Below, in pieces: positions 31,401 through 39,754 of a stretch of DNA of 64,000 nt. Both the position numbers and the translations under genes were made by a program. Origin of the DNA: Craspedostauros australis (Eukaryota; Bacillariophyta; Bacillariophyceae; Mastogloiales; Achnanthaceae); NCBI GenBank assembly GCA_026770025.1, contig JAMXDE010000035.1:62001-126000 (forward strand), read 5' to 3'. The first letter of the stretch is position 1. The number at the start of each line of letters is the position of its first letter. A model generated the notes under the pieces. The model was not told the origin of the DNA, made no database searches, and worked only from the letters and a program-made list of their open reading frames with translations.

Positions 31401-32682
31401 GGTTGGTGATGGTGACGTGATGAAGCGTGCGATGGCGTTGCCGCTGATGACGGTCAGCTCCGCCAACTTGAGATGCCGACGCAAATCGCTGCAAGAAGGA
31501 TGTCGACAATGGATGATTCGATGGCAGCTCCAGCACTTCATCGTTGTGCGGATTCGTCTCCTGCCGAATGGCACCCAGGAGAAGGAAGTTCTTCAGCTCT
31601 GTGTCGTCAACCAGCTTCGCCAGCAGGCGCAGAGCCACGCTGGATGACCATTGCAGATCGTCCAGGAACAGGTAGACAGGGCGTTCCTTGGTGGAGACGG
31701 CCTTGATGAACTGCAGGAAGATGTACTGCAACTGATTCCACGAGCTGTCACCCAGCAATTGGGTCGATGATGACATTGGCAACGAAGATGAACCGCCAGT
31801 TCGGTGCTGGCTGTTGCTCAAGCCCGTTGTGATGCTGCCGACTTCGATGCTGTTGCTGGTGCCACCATGTTGAAGCGTTGAACGACGCGTCACAGATCCA
31901 TCTTCATTCACCGTTGTGTTTGGCGATAGGATGGAAAGGGCTGGCACCACATTGATCAACGGATCGAATCCATCGGTAGGGAAGACCGCTTGGACACGCT
32001 GGCGGATTCGGTGGAGCTCCTCTGGTGATCCACGCTTGAGCTGGGATGTGAAATCACGCATGGCCTGTGCGATGGCGGAGAATGGATCGCTGCTGCCATT
32101 GTATTCGTCGTACTTGCCACGCAACACGTAGCAGCAAGTGCAGGTGTGGGATTGCGAGTTGGTTGGTTGTTGTGCCTGCGTTGCCTCTTGTTTTGCAGCT
32201 TGTTTTGCCGTTTGTGGCTGATCGACAAGGTCGTCATCTTTTGGTTGTACATTGCATGTACAGCACGTCGTCTGCAGAAAGTGGTCGATCAGAGCTGACT
32301 TTCCCGTCCCGCTGATGCCCCAAACCAGAACGGCGGGGTACGCAGTTGTCTTGGCGCCCCCCGATTTGGATGCTCCCATGACTTGGCGGTTGACATCATG
32401 GAGCTGCTGCAATTCGTGCTGCCTGCCAAGAAAGCATGCAGATGATCGCCACGAGGCCGTGTCATTTGATCGTTTCTGCTTGCTGGCCGGATCAGGTGGA
32501 TTGGCGAGTTCATCGCTGGCGGAAGGAGAAGGCGACACGATGCCCTGAGGACTATTGCCTTTCGGCTCGGTCTTCGCGTCTCTGTTGCTGCTGCTCATGA
32601 TATCAGTGACAATGGTGGGCGCGTGCGCGAGCTCAGTTGCTTCTACCACTTGGATCGGTGCGGAGTTCATTGTCAGCGACAT
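28417..32682 (-). CDS. Large AAA/Orc1-like ATPase with helical-repeat C-terminus (COG3899 type)
   Basis: It is 1421 residues with no intron. Residues 1-85 are low complexity. FLGRQHELQQL (about 86) opens an AAA-ATPase module: Walker A GISGTGKSA near 122-130, Walker B-type LFLDDLQWSS near 335, and a sensor-like region (LLGAIRQE). This is the predicted-ATPase module that in bacteria and diatoms often sits beside kinase, cyclase or histidine-kinase domains. Here no such catalytic partner is visible. The rest (about 700-1340) is alpha-helical with TPR-like spacing. The C-terminal about 80 residues are Ser/Asp-rich and disordered. It is probably a signalling or scaffold ATPase; ligand and partners are unknown. 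The Walker A region contains an unusual Lys-Gln/His insert after it (about 145-190). Confidence 0.85.
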   Translation of the reverse strand: MSLTMNSAPIQVVEATELAHAPTIVTDIMSSSNRDAKTEPKGNSPQGIVSPSPSASDELANPPDPASKQKRSNDTASWRSSACFLGRQHELQQLHDVNRQVMGASKSGGAKTTAYPAVLVWGISGTGKSALIDHFLQTTCCTCNVQPKDDDLVDQPQTAKQAAKQEATQAQQPTNSQSHTCTCCYVLRGKYDEYNGSSDPFSAIAQAMRDFTSQLKRGSPEELHRIRQRVQAVFPTDGFDPLINVVPALSILSPNTTVNEDGSVTRRSTLQHGGTSNSIEVGSITTGLSNSQHRTGGSSSLPMSSSTQLLGDSSWNQLQYIFLQFIKAVSTKERPVYLFLDDLQWSSSVALRLLAKLVDDTELKNFLLLGAIRQETNPHNDEVLELPSNHPLSTSFLQRFASASQVGGADRHQRQRHRTLHHVTITNLSLPDMTAWLTALLPCQDIDILSKKLHTKTSGNIFFALQALEELERKNILTYNQESSQWEWKIPNQGGDGKGNSRSASLPISHSIIHTIQSKLEELPLLLQRALAVAAYIGSAFHVSVLRHVLQNERDHVDGVIDVAVDAAGVVANAQAVSDVLEQAVLERLIVNPIGGAMYHFAHDRIQQAAYGMIPPGETRDKLRLRIGHCLLEKYRSSQHDEESLHQDDDSRDNVKESHAQGRSRKKNRPKMTKASSQQRHQRSQTAGMTSQGTSSTFSTATDTSSGSDAIDGLLFVAADHLNAVQTKDHMFTVMMNLEVGEKALQMGALESASEYLGNAFAAFRLVRNSKVPALAAIASNGSGSNEDDSNVVVPHQGNHSSMWDSDDHYGACLRLYRARCDIELSLNHFDAGYDLGNEVMERARSLEDKLPTYYVMAKALGRENRHADAQKLEKRALRALGEFPKRWYVMRTARSLLKIRSFMKKHTNDEIVSMPLMTDPRKVHAMKICGDFGFRCHITNTAILLVLNLSKMILRTIQHGICEESASAFADYGLIMTITGDQAMGQRCADIAFAILDRINGKSRRGLVSLLVNDYISTFSVPFLQPLRQSQQAHHESMGVGEFEIGLLCLHYCLALSFVIGFELGQLIEATHATIQHHTTYEVSSHVATAKEFLLMLKWLAGDEPVPWQELEAEAKQGIDEDSLDPALAGRDSVHFFGRVYLSIRHRRYEIAERLYECFHIFSSKAPSYFNLMMIAYLSGLISAGRYRETGSHRYLATLRKSIKALRHLGKTRGRNWIHQAFLLEAEEHSITMKNKRHSKIQYAYSLAIISAAQSTCISDTALAYELAGEHFARHGAADMVGDYFDNAVEHYAAWGCKIKVDDIKQRRGQFVTTTYDDGRPNSKMADWSHRNVSIAELFGIASPTNLAGFEIVPRPYPSGAHGRNSAQDDTQDRTHTSPSKSNNDRKAENSGRSNGSEDGRTDDDDGDGDNVSVLTDNSY

Positions 32683-34378
32683 GGGGGATGGTGAATGTTG
32701 ATGGTTGTGGGAAATGTGCAGTTCTAGCCACTCGTGCTATGCTTTGATCTGAGTTGAAGCAGAGCTCCTTCTGCAAGTTTGGATGGGTGAAGGCAAGAAT
32801 GTGAGTCCGACGCGATTGTATCACGCAACACTGTCTTCTTTCTGATTTCGTTTTGTGTGTGTGTGATGTTGTTACGTGCGGTGAGATGCGAGGATGGAGT
32901 CTCTGCTGACACTGTCCCCCACGAGATGATGACCTCAGAAAGATGTGATCTCGTGGACGAGAACAAACATCTGGGTGGTCCGCCTGCGCGATGAGCGAAT
33001 GAGTGGGATACCCGGTAAAACCTTCTTTGGTGGTTTGTTATGACTCCAATTGTCAGCAAGATCGGTCCACGATTGCGCCTGTCATTATTAATTGAGACTA
33101 CTTATCGTGGATCCTCGGCCAAAATGTCGTTCAAGCGCTTTTGCAGCCTAATCGACATGTTCTAACTTCGACTCTGTCTGGACTCTCATCAGCAACCGTG
33201 TGCAAAGAGGAGGTCCGCTTCGCAGAACCATTGCCCCCAAACATGAAGCATCCTGGACGAGCGGTTTCATTCTTGCGACGCTGCTGGGGGTTCATCTCCC
33301 CTGCAACCAGAAACGAATCTTCATCTCTCAATACTTCATGCTCGCACACACCCAAGCAATGCAGGTATGATAAATGTGTGCGTGTCAGTGAGCCATCTGC
33401 CACAGGAGAAGCACGGATTCGTCCTTCTCGACGAGACCAGCAACACCAAGGTGGAGCTGCTCAGCAGCTCCAGCGTGTGTCATTCCGCATCTGCTGCCTG
33501 TCTCATCGCAACAGAAATGCATTCGAGAATTCCGGTGGGTTCAAACCAAGGCGCTGAAGAGCATGATGGCGCTTGCTCATGGTAGGCAAGGCGGAGCTGT
33601 ACTCCGTGATGCCGAAGGTGCTGTCGAAGCGCGAGTCGAAGGTCGTGAAGGCGAGCTTTCGAACTTCATGACATGGAAGTACATCGGGACGAAGCTGCGT
33701 GTCAAGAGGATCAATCCATGAAGTAAGTATGATGTTGGGACCACACCCATGCTGACGTTGAGTTTGTTGTGACACAAATCTTCGTCCGCGCAAACGGAGC
33801 AATCTTCGCCTTTGGCGACATCACCAACCGCCTCATTGATGATTGATGATGAGGTGGTTCGTGTCTCGCCTCACAAAATGGCGCCATCCACGACTTGTGA
33901 TGAACTCTCTTCCCACGAGTAGCCTTTGCAGTCGAAGAATGAAACAAGTGCAGGCATCGATTGTAGATCCAGATTCAGGGCAGTCTTCAGCTGTGGTGTA
34001 TTGTATTTTTATTCTATGTAGCAGTCACACAGCTCCGACAGCTTTTGTGAGTGTCGGTAACACGCCTGAGGCGCGCCTCTTGCAAGTACGAAGACAACCT
34101 ACATACTCCAGATCGTACTCGAGAGAGCGTTTTACCAGCTCTCTCTCTCCGGAGAGAGAGAGCGGCAGCGAAGAACGGGACGACGGTGGCCATGCGGCCA
34201 TCCAAGCTTCATCCTAGAGTCTCCAAGAATCAGCGTGCTTCACACTCAGTGTCTGCTATTGTTATATCTTTCATGTCTGTTATCCTGTCCTCTCCTTGAT
34301 TCTTTCCTGACTCGCTGCCGCACCAACGCGCACGAACACGCACCAACGAGCACCCGGAACAAGAAGAACGCGTCTGAT
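32683..34378. other. Intergenic stretch holding a broken gene end and short repeats
   Basis: The left part is the promoter side of the ATPase gene. It contains copy 2 of the duplicated gene end (33609-33721). Near 34128-34165 there is a palindromic CTCTCTCTC-CGG-AGAGAGAG region (ACCAGCTCTCTCTCTCC followed by GGAGAGAGAGAG). No full gene is supported. Confidence 0.5.
33609..33721 (+). pseudogene. Copy 2 of the duplicated gene end, frameshifted
   Basis: It matches 27805-27921: ATG-CCGAAGGTGCTGTCG, then an end coding FMTWKYIGTKLRVKRINP and TGA at 33719-33721. The ATG and the conserved end are in different frames here, whereas in copy 1 they share one frame. The end's own frame is open upstream to about 33440 without a start. 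Downstream similarity to the copy 1 flank (TCTTCGTCC, GACATCACCGAC-like) resumes around 33778. Confidence 0.45.
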
Positions 34379-35062
34379 TTATCCCTTGGCATTTCGGGCA
34401 GCGCGACGATCGGCACGCGAGGTGGCGTGGTAACCGCTGCGGATGGGCAGCACACTTCTGGAACTGCCACAGTCACGGCAATGGCAGAAGTAGAGGCGGC
34501 TGGCACCGTCCTTCTTGAGGTCGGTGTTGGGAGATCTGCACATCTCGCACGTGACGTAATCCACGACGTACTTACGCAGCAAACTCTCGATGTACTTGGG
34601 CACGTACTTGCCGCGGATGATGAGGCGCTGGTTTCCGTCGATGCTGCCCTCCGTACCGAGCTCGGCCATGAAGAAGGCGTAGACGTGGTCGGGGCTGCGC
34701 TGCATCATGGTGCAGATCTCCTGGAAGTTGATCCATAGCGTCTTCTTGCTGCTGAGCAGGGTGAGCTGCGGCGGCTTGATGTTGCGCTTCTTCTTCTCCA
34801 CGAGCGCCGGGTTGTTGACCTGCAGCAGGTCCACGACCTTGTCCAGCAGCTCCTCGTACGTGTACTCTGCCTTGCGGTCGTACTGGTCCTCCACCTCCTG
34901 CAGGGCGTCCTGCTCGGCCAGCATGCCCTTCTGGCCGCTCAGATCGGCGGCGGCCTCCTTCTTGCCGGAGTCCTTCTTGTCCGACGACGACTTTTTCTTC
35001 TTTTTCTTCTTCTTCTTGGACAGGTCCAGCATGTCCGCCAGTTGCTTGTCTTCGTCCGCCAT
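34379..35062 (-). CDS. EIF2S2: Translation initiation factor eIF2, beta subunit
   Basis: It is 227 residues with no intron. eIF2-beta is part of the eIF2 complex that delivers initiator Met-tRNA to the 40S ribosome; it binds eIF5 and eIF2B through N-terminal Lys blocks. Visible here: one run of nine Lys (residues 16-24); the core with YEELLDKVVDLLQVNNPAL, KPPQ and WINFQEICTMMQRSPDHVYAFFMAELGT; and a C-terminal C4 zinc ribbon (C172, C175, C195, C198). Animal and fungal proteins have three Lys blocks; I see one strong block and a weaker KKDSGKK, so the N-terminus is short. It shares a divergent 5' region with the F-box/WD40 gene, now split by TE3. Confidence 0.96.
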   Translation of the reverse strand: MADEDKQLADMLDLSKKKKKKKKKSSSDKKDSGKKEAAADLSGQKGMLAEQDALQEVEDQYDRKAEYTYEELLDKVVDLLQVNNPALVEKKKRNIKPPQLTLLSSKKTLWINFQEICTMMQRSPDHVYAFFMAELGTEGSIDGNQRLIIRGKYVPKYIESLLRKYVVDYVTCEMCRSPNTDLKKDGASRLYFCHCRDCGSSRSVLPIRSGYHATSRADRRAARNAKG

Positions 35063-35448
35063 CTTGTTCTTACCTTTGCGTCTGTTCTTACGTTTGTTCT
35101 TACTCTGGTTCTTCTGCTCTTACTCTTGCTATGACAGCTGTCTGCAGATCAGCAGCGCTCTCCTTGTGCTGCGCAGCGGCGTGTTTGCCGGTCTCCGTTT
35201 GTGTTGCGCCATGGTCGCTGTTTCGTTTGCCGCTCATTTTCGATCGACCAAGATTTTCTCCAATCGTGCGGCTCATGTGCGCACAGTCGCAGTACAGACT
35301 GTTCCGTTCTTTGTTAGACCCAAAGTTTCAATCCATCGAGTCCAATTGGTATCCAAAAGTGGTCACGAGGCGAAGATACCATGTGTGTTGGTTAGAATCA
35401 TGTTGGCGGCAACACGCGCAACAGAGAGATCCTTGCGTTGTCGCTGCT
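35063..35448. promoter_or_regulatory. eIF2-beta side of a divergent promoter split by TE3
   Basis: These 386 bp lie between the eIF2-beta start codon and the TE3 edge. With 42077-42143 they would have formed one intergenic region of about 450 bp between two divergent genes. A TTCTTAC/TTTGTTCTTAC direct repeat lies at about 35065-35110. I see no clear TATA box. There is no gene. Confidence 0.5.
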
Positions 35449-35556
35449 TGTGAGAGTCTGTGTCAGATGGAGAAACAGAGAATTTATGAGGTTGTTCTGC
35501 TGTTGTGGAGAAGGCAGACACAGCTGTGCCAGACTGACGTCGGCCAGACTATGACA
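35449..35556 (-). repeat. TE3 3' LTR, 108 bp
   Basis: On the + strand it runs from TGTGAGAGTCTG to GACTATGACA. It is identical to 41969-42076 by eye. Confidence 0.95.
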
Positions 35557-35623
35557 CCCCCCCACGGTCGCTGGGTGGAAAACCCAGTGACCGGAACAAC
35601 TCGATTAAATGTATTATGTAAAA

Positions 35624-38600
35624 CTAGGCCTCAAGCCTAGCAGCAGACCACACCGGCACGAGTGCACCGGAAACGTTGTCCCAGTGCCTAAAGAACGTGG
35701 GCGGAGCCGTCTGCTTGGTGCCCATGTCGGCAGCATTCACAGTTGTGTCGATATCCATGAACGTGATGAGCTCGTTTTCGACCCACTGCTGCACGGCAAA
35801 ATGCCGAATCTCAACATGTCGTGTGCGTCTTGAGGGTTGCCCAGCATTCGCTATCATGAGGGCCCCTTGATTGTCTTCGTACAGGACAGTTGCCTGCACT
35901 TGTGGCACACCGAGTTCCTCCAGCGTACATCGCAGGCAAAGGGCCATGCGACCCGCATCAGAGGCGCAGAGCAACTCAGCCTCAGTGCTGGACATTGCCA
36001 CTGTAGGCTGCACTCTCGCTTTCCACGCGACCGTGGCGCCTGCCAGCTTGAAGACGATGCTGGAAACGGACCTGCGATGCCGAGTATCGGTGGCCCAGTC
36101 GCTATCAGCGTACCCGTAGAGGACAGAAGGATCTTCATTGGGATGGCGATGAAATACACCATCCTGAACCGCAACGGCGGCCGGCAGGGGAAGGTCCGGA
36201 AGGTCCACGACCCGCTTAGTGCGATGGTACGTGACCCCGCGACCCATCGTGCCATGAAGATACCGAAAGATTCGCTTGACCGCCGTAAAGTGCAAAGCTG
36301 AAGGTCGTGCTGAGAACTGCGAGAGCTTGACCACGGGGAAAGTGATGTCTGGACGACAAGTCACCATGGGCCAGATAAGCTCACCAACAGCTTGCCGATA
36401 TGACCCAAACTTGGCTTGAATCTTGCGAAGCTCATCAGATTCGAGTGCCTCCGCATCATCCAGAGCCTTGACATGAGCGTTGCTGGCCGCCATGGGAAGT
36501 TCAGTGTCATGCATGTCGTCCCAATCATGACGCCGGAATACCTTGCCGAGGTATGTGGCGTTGTGCATGGTGATATGCGTGGACGTTTGAATGATGTCGG
36601 CCCCATTGAAGTGCTGGAGCAAACCAAAACGCTTCATGGGCACGAAGAGAAACCCATCAAGTTCATCACAGATCGCCCCAAACGTGTCAGCACAGTCGCA
36701 TGCGATGGCGAAGTCGTCAACTTGTCTGAGGAACAGAACATCGCGCCCTTTGTATGTGGCCCTGTAAAGGCACGGTGCATGCGTGGTCGGCTTGAACCCC
36801 ATGCGTTGCAGTTGAGCATCGATGTGTCTTGCCCATTGCCGGGGCGCCTCAGGATGCCCTTGAAGGTTCTTGCAGATGGGAATGACATGCCCCTTCGGAA
36901 TGGGTGGCTTGCCTTTCGACTTCCACCAGTTGGCGAATGGTATGTCCACATGCATGAAGTATCGTTGCTCACCGCAAGGGGCTTCTGCAAATGCATTGGA
37001 CACATCGGCGCCGTAGATTTTCTTGTTTTCCAAAGCCGAGATGGCCACAAAAAGTCGAAAATCCGTAGCATCCGGTGTCGCAGTGAATGTGTGTCCAGTG
37101 ATGACAGCCTTGCCTGCGCGAGGAGATCCATCGCACACTGCGCGGGCCTTGCGGCGCGTCTCAGTGGGATTCTGTTTGAGCACGTAGACCCAGACCCAAT
37201 GGAACACCTGGTCACCGCCTTGAGCAGCCACTGGGCTGCCGAACATGCCCTGGTCGTCGTATTGCTGGAGCTGCTGAAACTCAGATTGCTCCCAAAGTTC
37301 CCACTCGTCTTGACCACGTAACACTCGTCGTGTGAGCTTGAGCGCCACTCGATGACGTGAAGATGAGTCGTCCCCGCCGTCGTCTTTGGCGGCACGGCAC
37401 AGCGCCCGGATGTCTCGCCACTGGTCGAAGTACAGTTGTACCAGACCACGAGCGGACAGAGTGTTGCGTATGGCGTCAAAAGCGAACGTGAAGGTGGCTT
37501 GAGTTTCACCAAGTCCTCGAGCGTCACGGACGACCGTCTCAAGTTCCGGCAGGTCGTATACTGGTAGGCCATTGACCGCCAGCAAGTATGCGCCGCGAAG
37601 CCTTGATTTCCACTGGGGTACACGCCTTGCGCGCTGCCCAGAAGAAATGTCGAAGAGTCGAAGCCTCTCACGGTGATTGTTCGAGTTCCACTCGATGCCC
37701 GCATGCGGATGGTTGCCAAACAACGGTATGTCCACGTCGAAAGACTTGTCATACGGATGGCCGGACATGTCCAGCATCATGACGTCGTTCATGGGTGGTT
37801 TGGCATGCACGGCTGCAGCAGACGCAGCCGGCGCGATGTGGAATCCATCACGGAGAGGTAGCGGAACGAAACTTGCACCTTGGATCCCAGGCAGGACTTT
37901 GAGCTTGTCAAGGGTTGGTTGAATGGCGAAAGGTGGACCACCAACTTTTGGTTCCGCAGCTGCACCTTCGACAGGTGCCTCAACCTGTTCAGCACCCAGG
38001 TCGAAGAGAAGTTGGGCTGAGGGTGGACGATCCGTGCACATGTAGTGTGCCTCATCGAACACCACGGAACCACCAACCTTGACAGTGCCGGAGTCCAGAT
38101 CGATGTACCGAATATTGACTCCATTGCCCATGAATCCAAGGAAGATCCCGCTGTAGGTGTGCACATCCAGCTTTCGGATGGCTTTGTCAGGCTTGCGAAC
38201 CGTGACGCGAGATCCAAATACCCTCAGATGTGCAATATCGGGGATGTTGCCGTTGAGCGCTTCATATGGCGTTTTGCCAATGGCAGCATGCCACATGCGA
38301 TTGCGCAGATATGCAGCATGTAACAGCGCTGCCGACCAATACTGCGGTGGCAGACCAGCCCCATACAGCATGGCACGAACCATGACCGCGTACACTCGAT
38401 TGAGTCTCTCAGCCTTGCCATTTCGATGATGTACACCGGCGCCCGTTGGTTCGAGGATGTACCCAGCATCACGAACCATTTCCGCGAATGCCCGGGATGT
38501 GTACAGCTCACCACCATGATCCACTCGAATGGCACGGTAGCCGTCCTTCCGACCGAACCGTTGGAGGTGTGTACGCACCACATCAACTGGAGTGCTCTTG

Positions 38601-39754
38601 CCTTCGGTGTTAAACACCCACGCGTACCTCGAGTATGCATCCACGATGAGCAGATATGCAGTACATCGGTCAAAGGATTCCACCACTGCCGGCATGTTCT
38701 TGACTTTGGCGTACTGAGACGAGCTCGCACGCATGTAGCCGAAGTCCATATGGAATCGAGAACCAACCGCCAGAGCGGAAACGTCAGCAGTAGGACCTCT
38801 CGGCTGTCGTTGTGCACGGGCCTCCATGCACGTGGTGCACATGCGGACCGGATGTTGACCGGTTGCAACCTTGGCGGGGATGCCCACAGAGTGTTGCGGA
38901 AGATGTACCATCTGATGATGCCCAGGATGTCCAAGGCGCTGATGCCACAGCTCGTAGGTGAGGGCTTTGTTTCCAGTAGATGCTGTCACGCTGTGTACAG
39001 AGTACAGAGCCATGAAAAAGTAGAGGTCGTTGATCCTCACCATGGAAGCGCGCTTGGAGAACTTGTGTGCGTTGCCATAGAACCTGACATGGGGGTCATT
39101 ACGATCCCTGCACACCACATCGAAGGTGTCATACACCGCCGAGTGCTCACAGATGAGCTGTGGAGAGAGAAGAGTGGCCGAGACGTGCTGGCAGAAGTAC
39201 ATCGGGATGGGGATGACATCGCCATCGTCGAGCCGGAATGGAAAGACACCACGGTGTGTGCACACCATAGCACCTGACCTGACGTCGGCGCCGGATAGGT
39301 CGAGTGGAAGGTCGAGTGGTGTCACGTCCGCAAGGACGTGTTTGGCATTGGTGACTGAGATGTTGGCACCCAAGTCGCACTGCTGGCGGGCAGCGCTGTT
39401 GAATCCGCCAACCGGTGTCACATGATGGAGCAGTGGAACGCTGTGTATACGTTCATGACCACCGCTCGCCTCATGGGCAATGACACATGCGATGCTTGGC
39501 CCTTCAGGCACGAGCATGTGCCACTCAGTCGGCTGCGCGGGTGGCTTTGGAAGCACCTGCGAGGTCGACTGAGTACCATGGGCCTGTGATGGCGCAGGCA
39601 GTATGCCAACGGAGTTGGCTGGCCCTGAATCTACCGCGCGTTCATGTGTGATAAGCCGTTCACCAGCAGAAGGATGTGCTGGCCGGCTTAGGAAAAATCC
39701 TGCCCGAACTGGAGCACGGACATGAGAAGATCGTCGTCGTCGATATCGGACCCA
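35624..39754 (-). CDS. TE3 Pol (protease, integrase, RT, RNase H), in -1 frame to Gag
   Basis: The frame is open from 39754, just below a TGA at 39755-39757, to the stop at 35624 and has no ATG near its start. It overlaps the end of gag by 67 bases in the -1 frame, so it is probably made as a Gag-Pol fusion by frameshifting. The protease-like site reads CDLGANISVTN (39369-39377 for DLG) where D-S/T-G is the rule. Integrase: HHCC finger with HQRLGHPGHH; DDE Asp codons at 38744-38746 and 38519-38521; Glu at 38408-38410 (GKAERLNR). Reverse transcriptase: VSNAFAEAP with the first Asp (GADVSNAF) and QVDD (36714-36725) in place of YVDD. RNase H: GYADSDWATD and STEAELLCASDAG. Confidence 0.92.
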   Translation of the reverse strand, partial: WVRYRRRRSSHVRAPVRAGFFLSRPAHPSAGERLITHERAVDSGPANSVGILPAPSQAHGTQSTSQVLPKPPAQPTEWHMLVPEGPSIACVIAHEASGGHERIHSVPLLHHVTPVGGFNSAARQQCDLGANISVTNAKHVLADVTPLDLPLDLSGADVRSGAMVCTHRGVFPFRLDDGDVIPIPMYFCQHVSATLLSPQLICEHSAVYDTFDVVCRDRNDPHVRFYGNAHKFSKRASMVRINDLYFFMALYSVHSVTASTGNKALTYELWHQRLGHPGHHQMVHLPQHSVGIPAKVATGQHPVRMCTTCMEARAQRQPRGPTADVSALAVGSRFHMDFGYMRASSSQYAKVKNMPAVVESFDRCTAYLLIVDAYSRYAWVFNTEGKSTPVDVVRTHLQRFGRKDGYRAIRVDHGGELYTSRAFAEMVRDAGYILEPTGAGVHHRNGKAERLNRVYAVMVRAMLYGAGLPPQYWSAALLHAAYLRNRMWHAAIGKTPYEALNGNIPDIAHLRVFGSRVTVRKPDKAIRKLDVHTYSGIFLGFMGNGVNIRYIDLDSGTVKVGGSVVFDEAHYMCTDRPPSAQLLFDLGAEQVEAPVEGAAAEPKVGGPPFAIQPTLDKLKVLPGIQGASFVPLPLRDGFHIAPAASAAAVHAKPPMNDVMMLDMSGHPYDKSFDVDIPLFGNHPHAGIEWNSNNHRERLRLFDISSGQRARRVPQWKSRLRGAYLLAVNGLPVYDLPELETVVRDARGLGETQATFTFAFDAIRNTLSARGLVQLYFDQWRDIRALCRAAKDDGGDDSSSRHRVALKLTRRVLRGQDEWELWEQSEFQQLQQYDDQGMFGSPVAAQGGDQVFHWVWVYVLKQNPTETRRKARAVCDGSPRAGKAVITGHTFTATPDATDFRLFVAISALENKKIYGADVSNAFAEAPCGEQRYFMHVDIPFANWWKSKGKPPIPKGHVIPICKNLQGHPEAPRQWARHIDAQLQRMGFKPTTHAPCLYRATYKGRDVLFLRQVDDFAIACDCADTFGAICDELDGFLFVPMKRFGLLQHFNGADIIQTSTHITMHNATYLGKVFRRHDWDDMHDTELPMAASNAHVKALDDAEALESDELRKIQAKFGSYRQAVGELIWPMVTCRPDITFPVVKLSQFSARPSALHFTAVKRIFRYLHGTMGRGVTYHRTKRVVDLPDLPLPAAVAVQDGVFHRHPNEDPSVLYGYADSDWATDTRHRRSVSSIVFKLAGATVAWKARVQPTVAMSSTEAELLCASDAGRMALCLRCTLEELGVPQVQATVLYEDNQGALMIANAGQPSRRTRHVEIRHFAVQQWVENELITFMDIDTTVNAADMGTKQTAPPTFFRHWDNVSGALVPVWSAARLEA
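39688..39754 (-). promoter_or_regulatory. Predicted -1 ribosomal frameshift region between TE3 gag and pol
   Basis: Both frames are open across these 67 bases. The gag frame reads GAT TTT TCC TAA at its end; the pol frame reads GGA TTT TTC CTA AGC. A run of five T just before the gag stop allows a one-base backward slip. No classic X-XXY-YYZ heptamer is complete, so the mechanism is a proposal. Confidence 0.55.
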
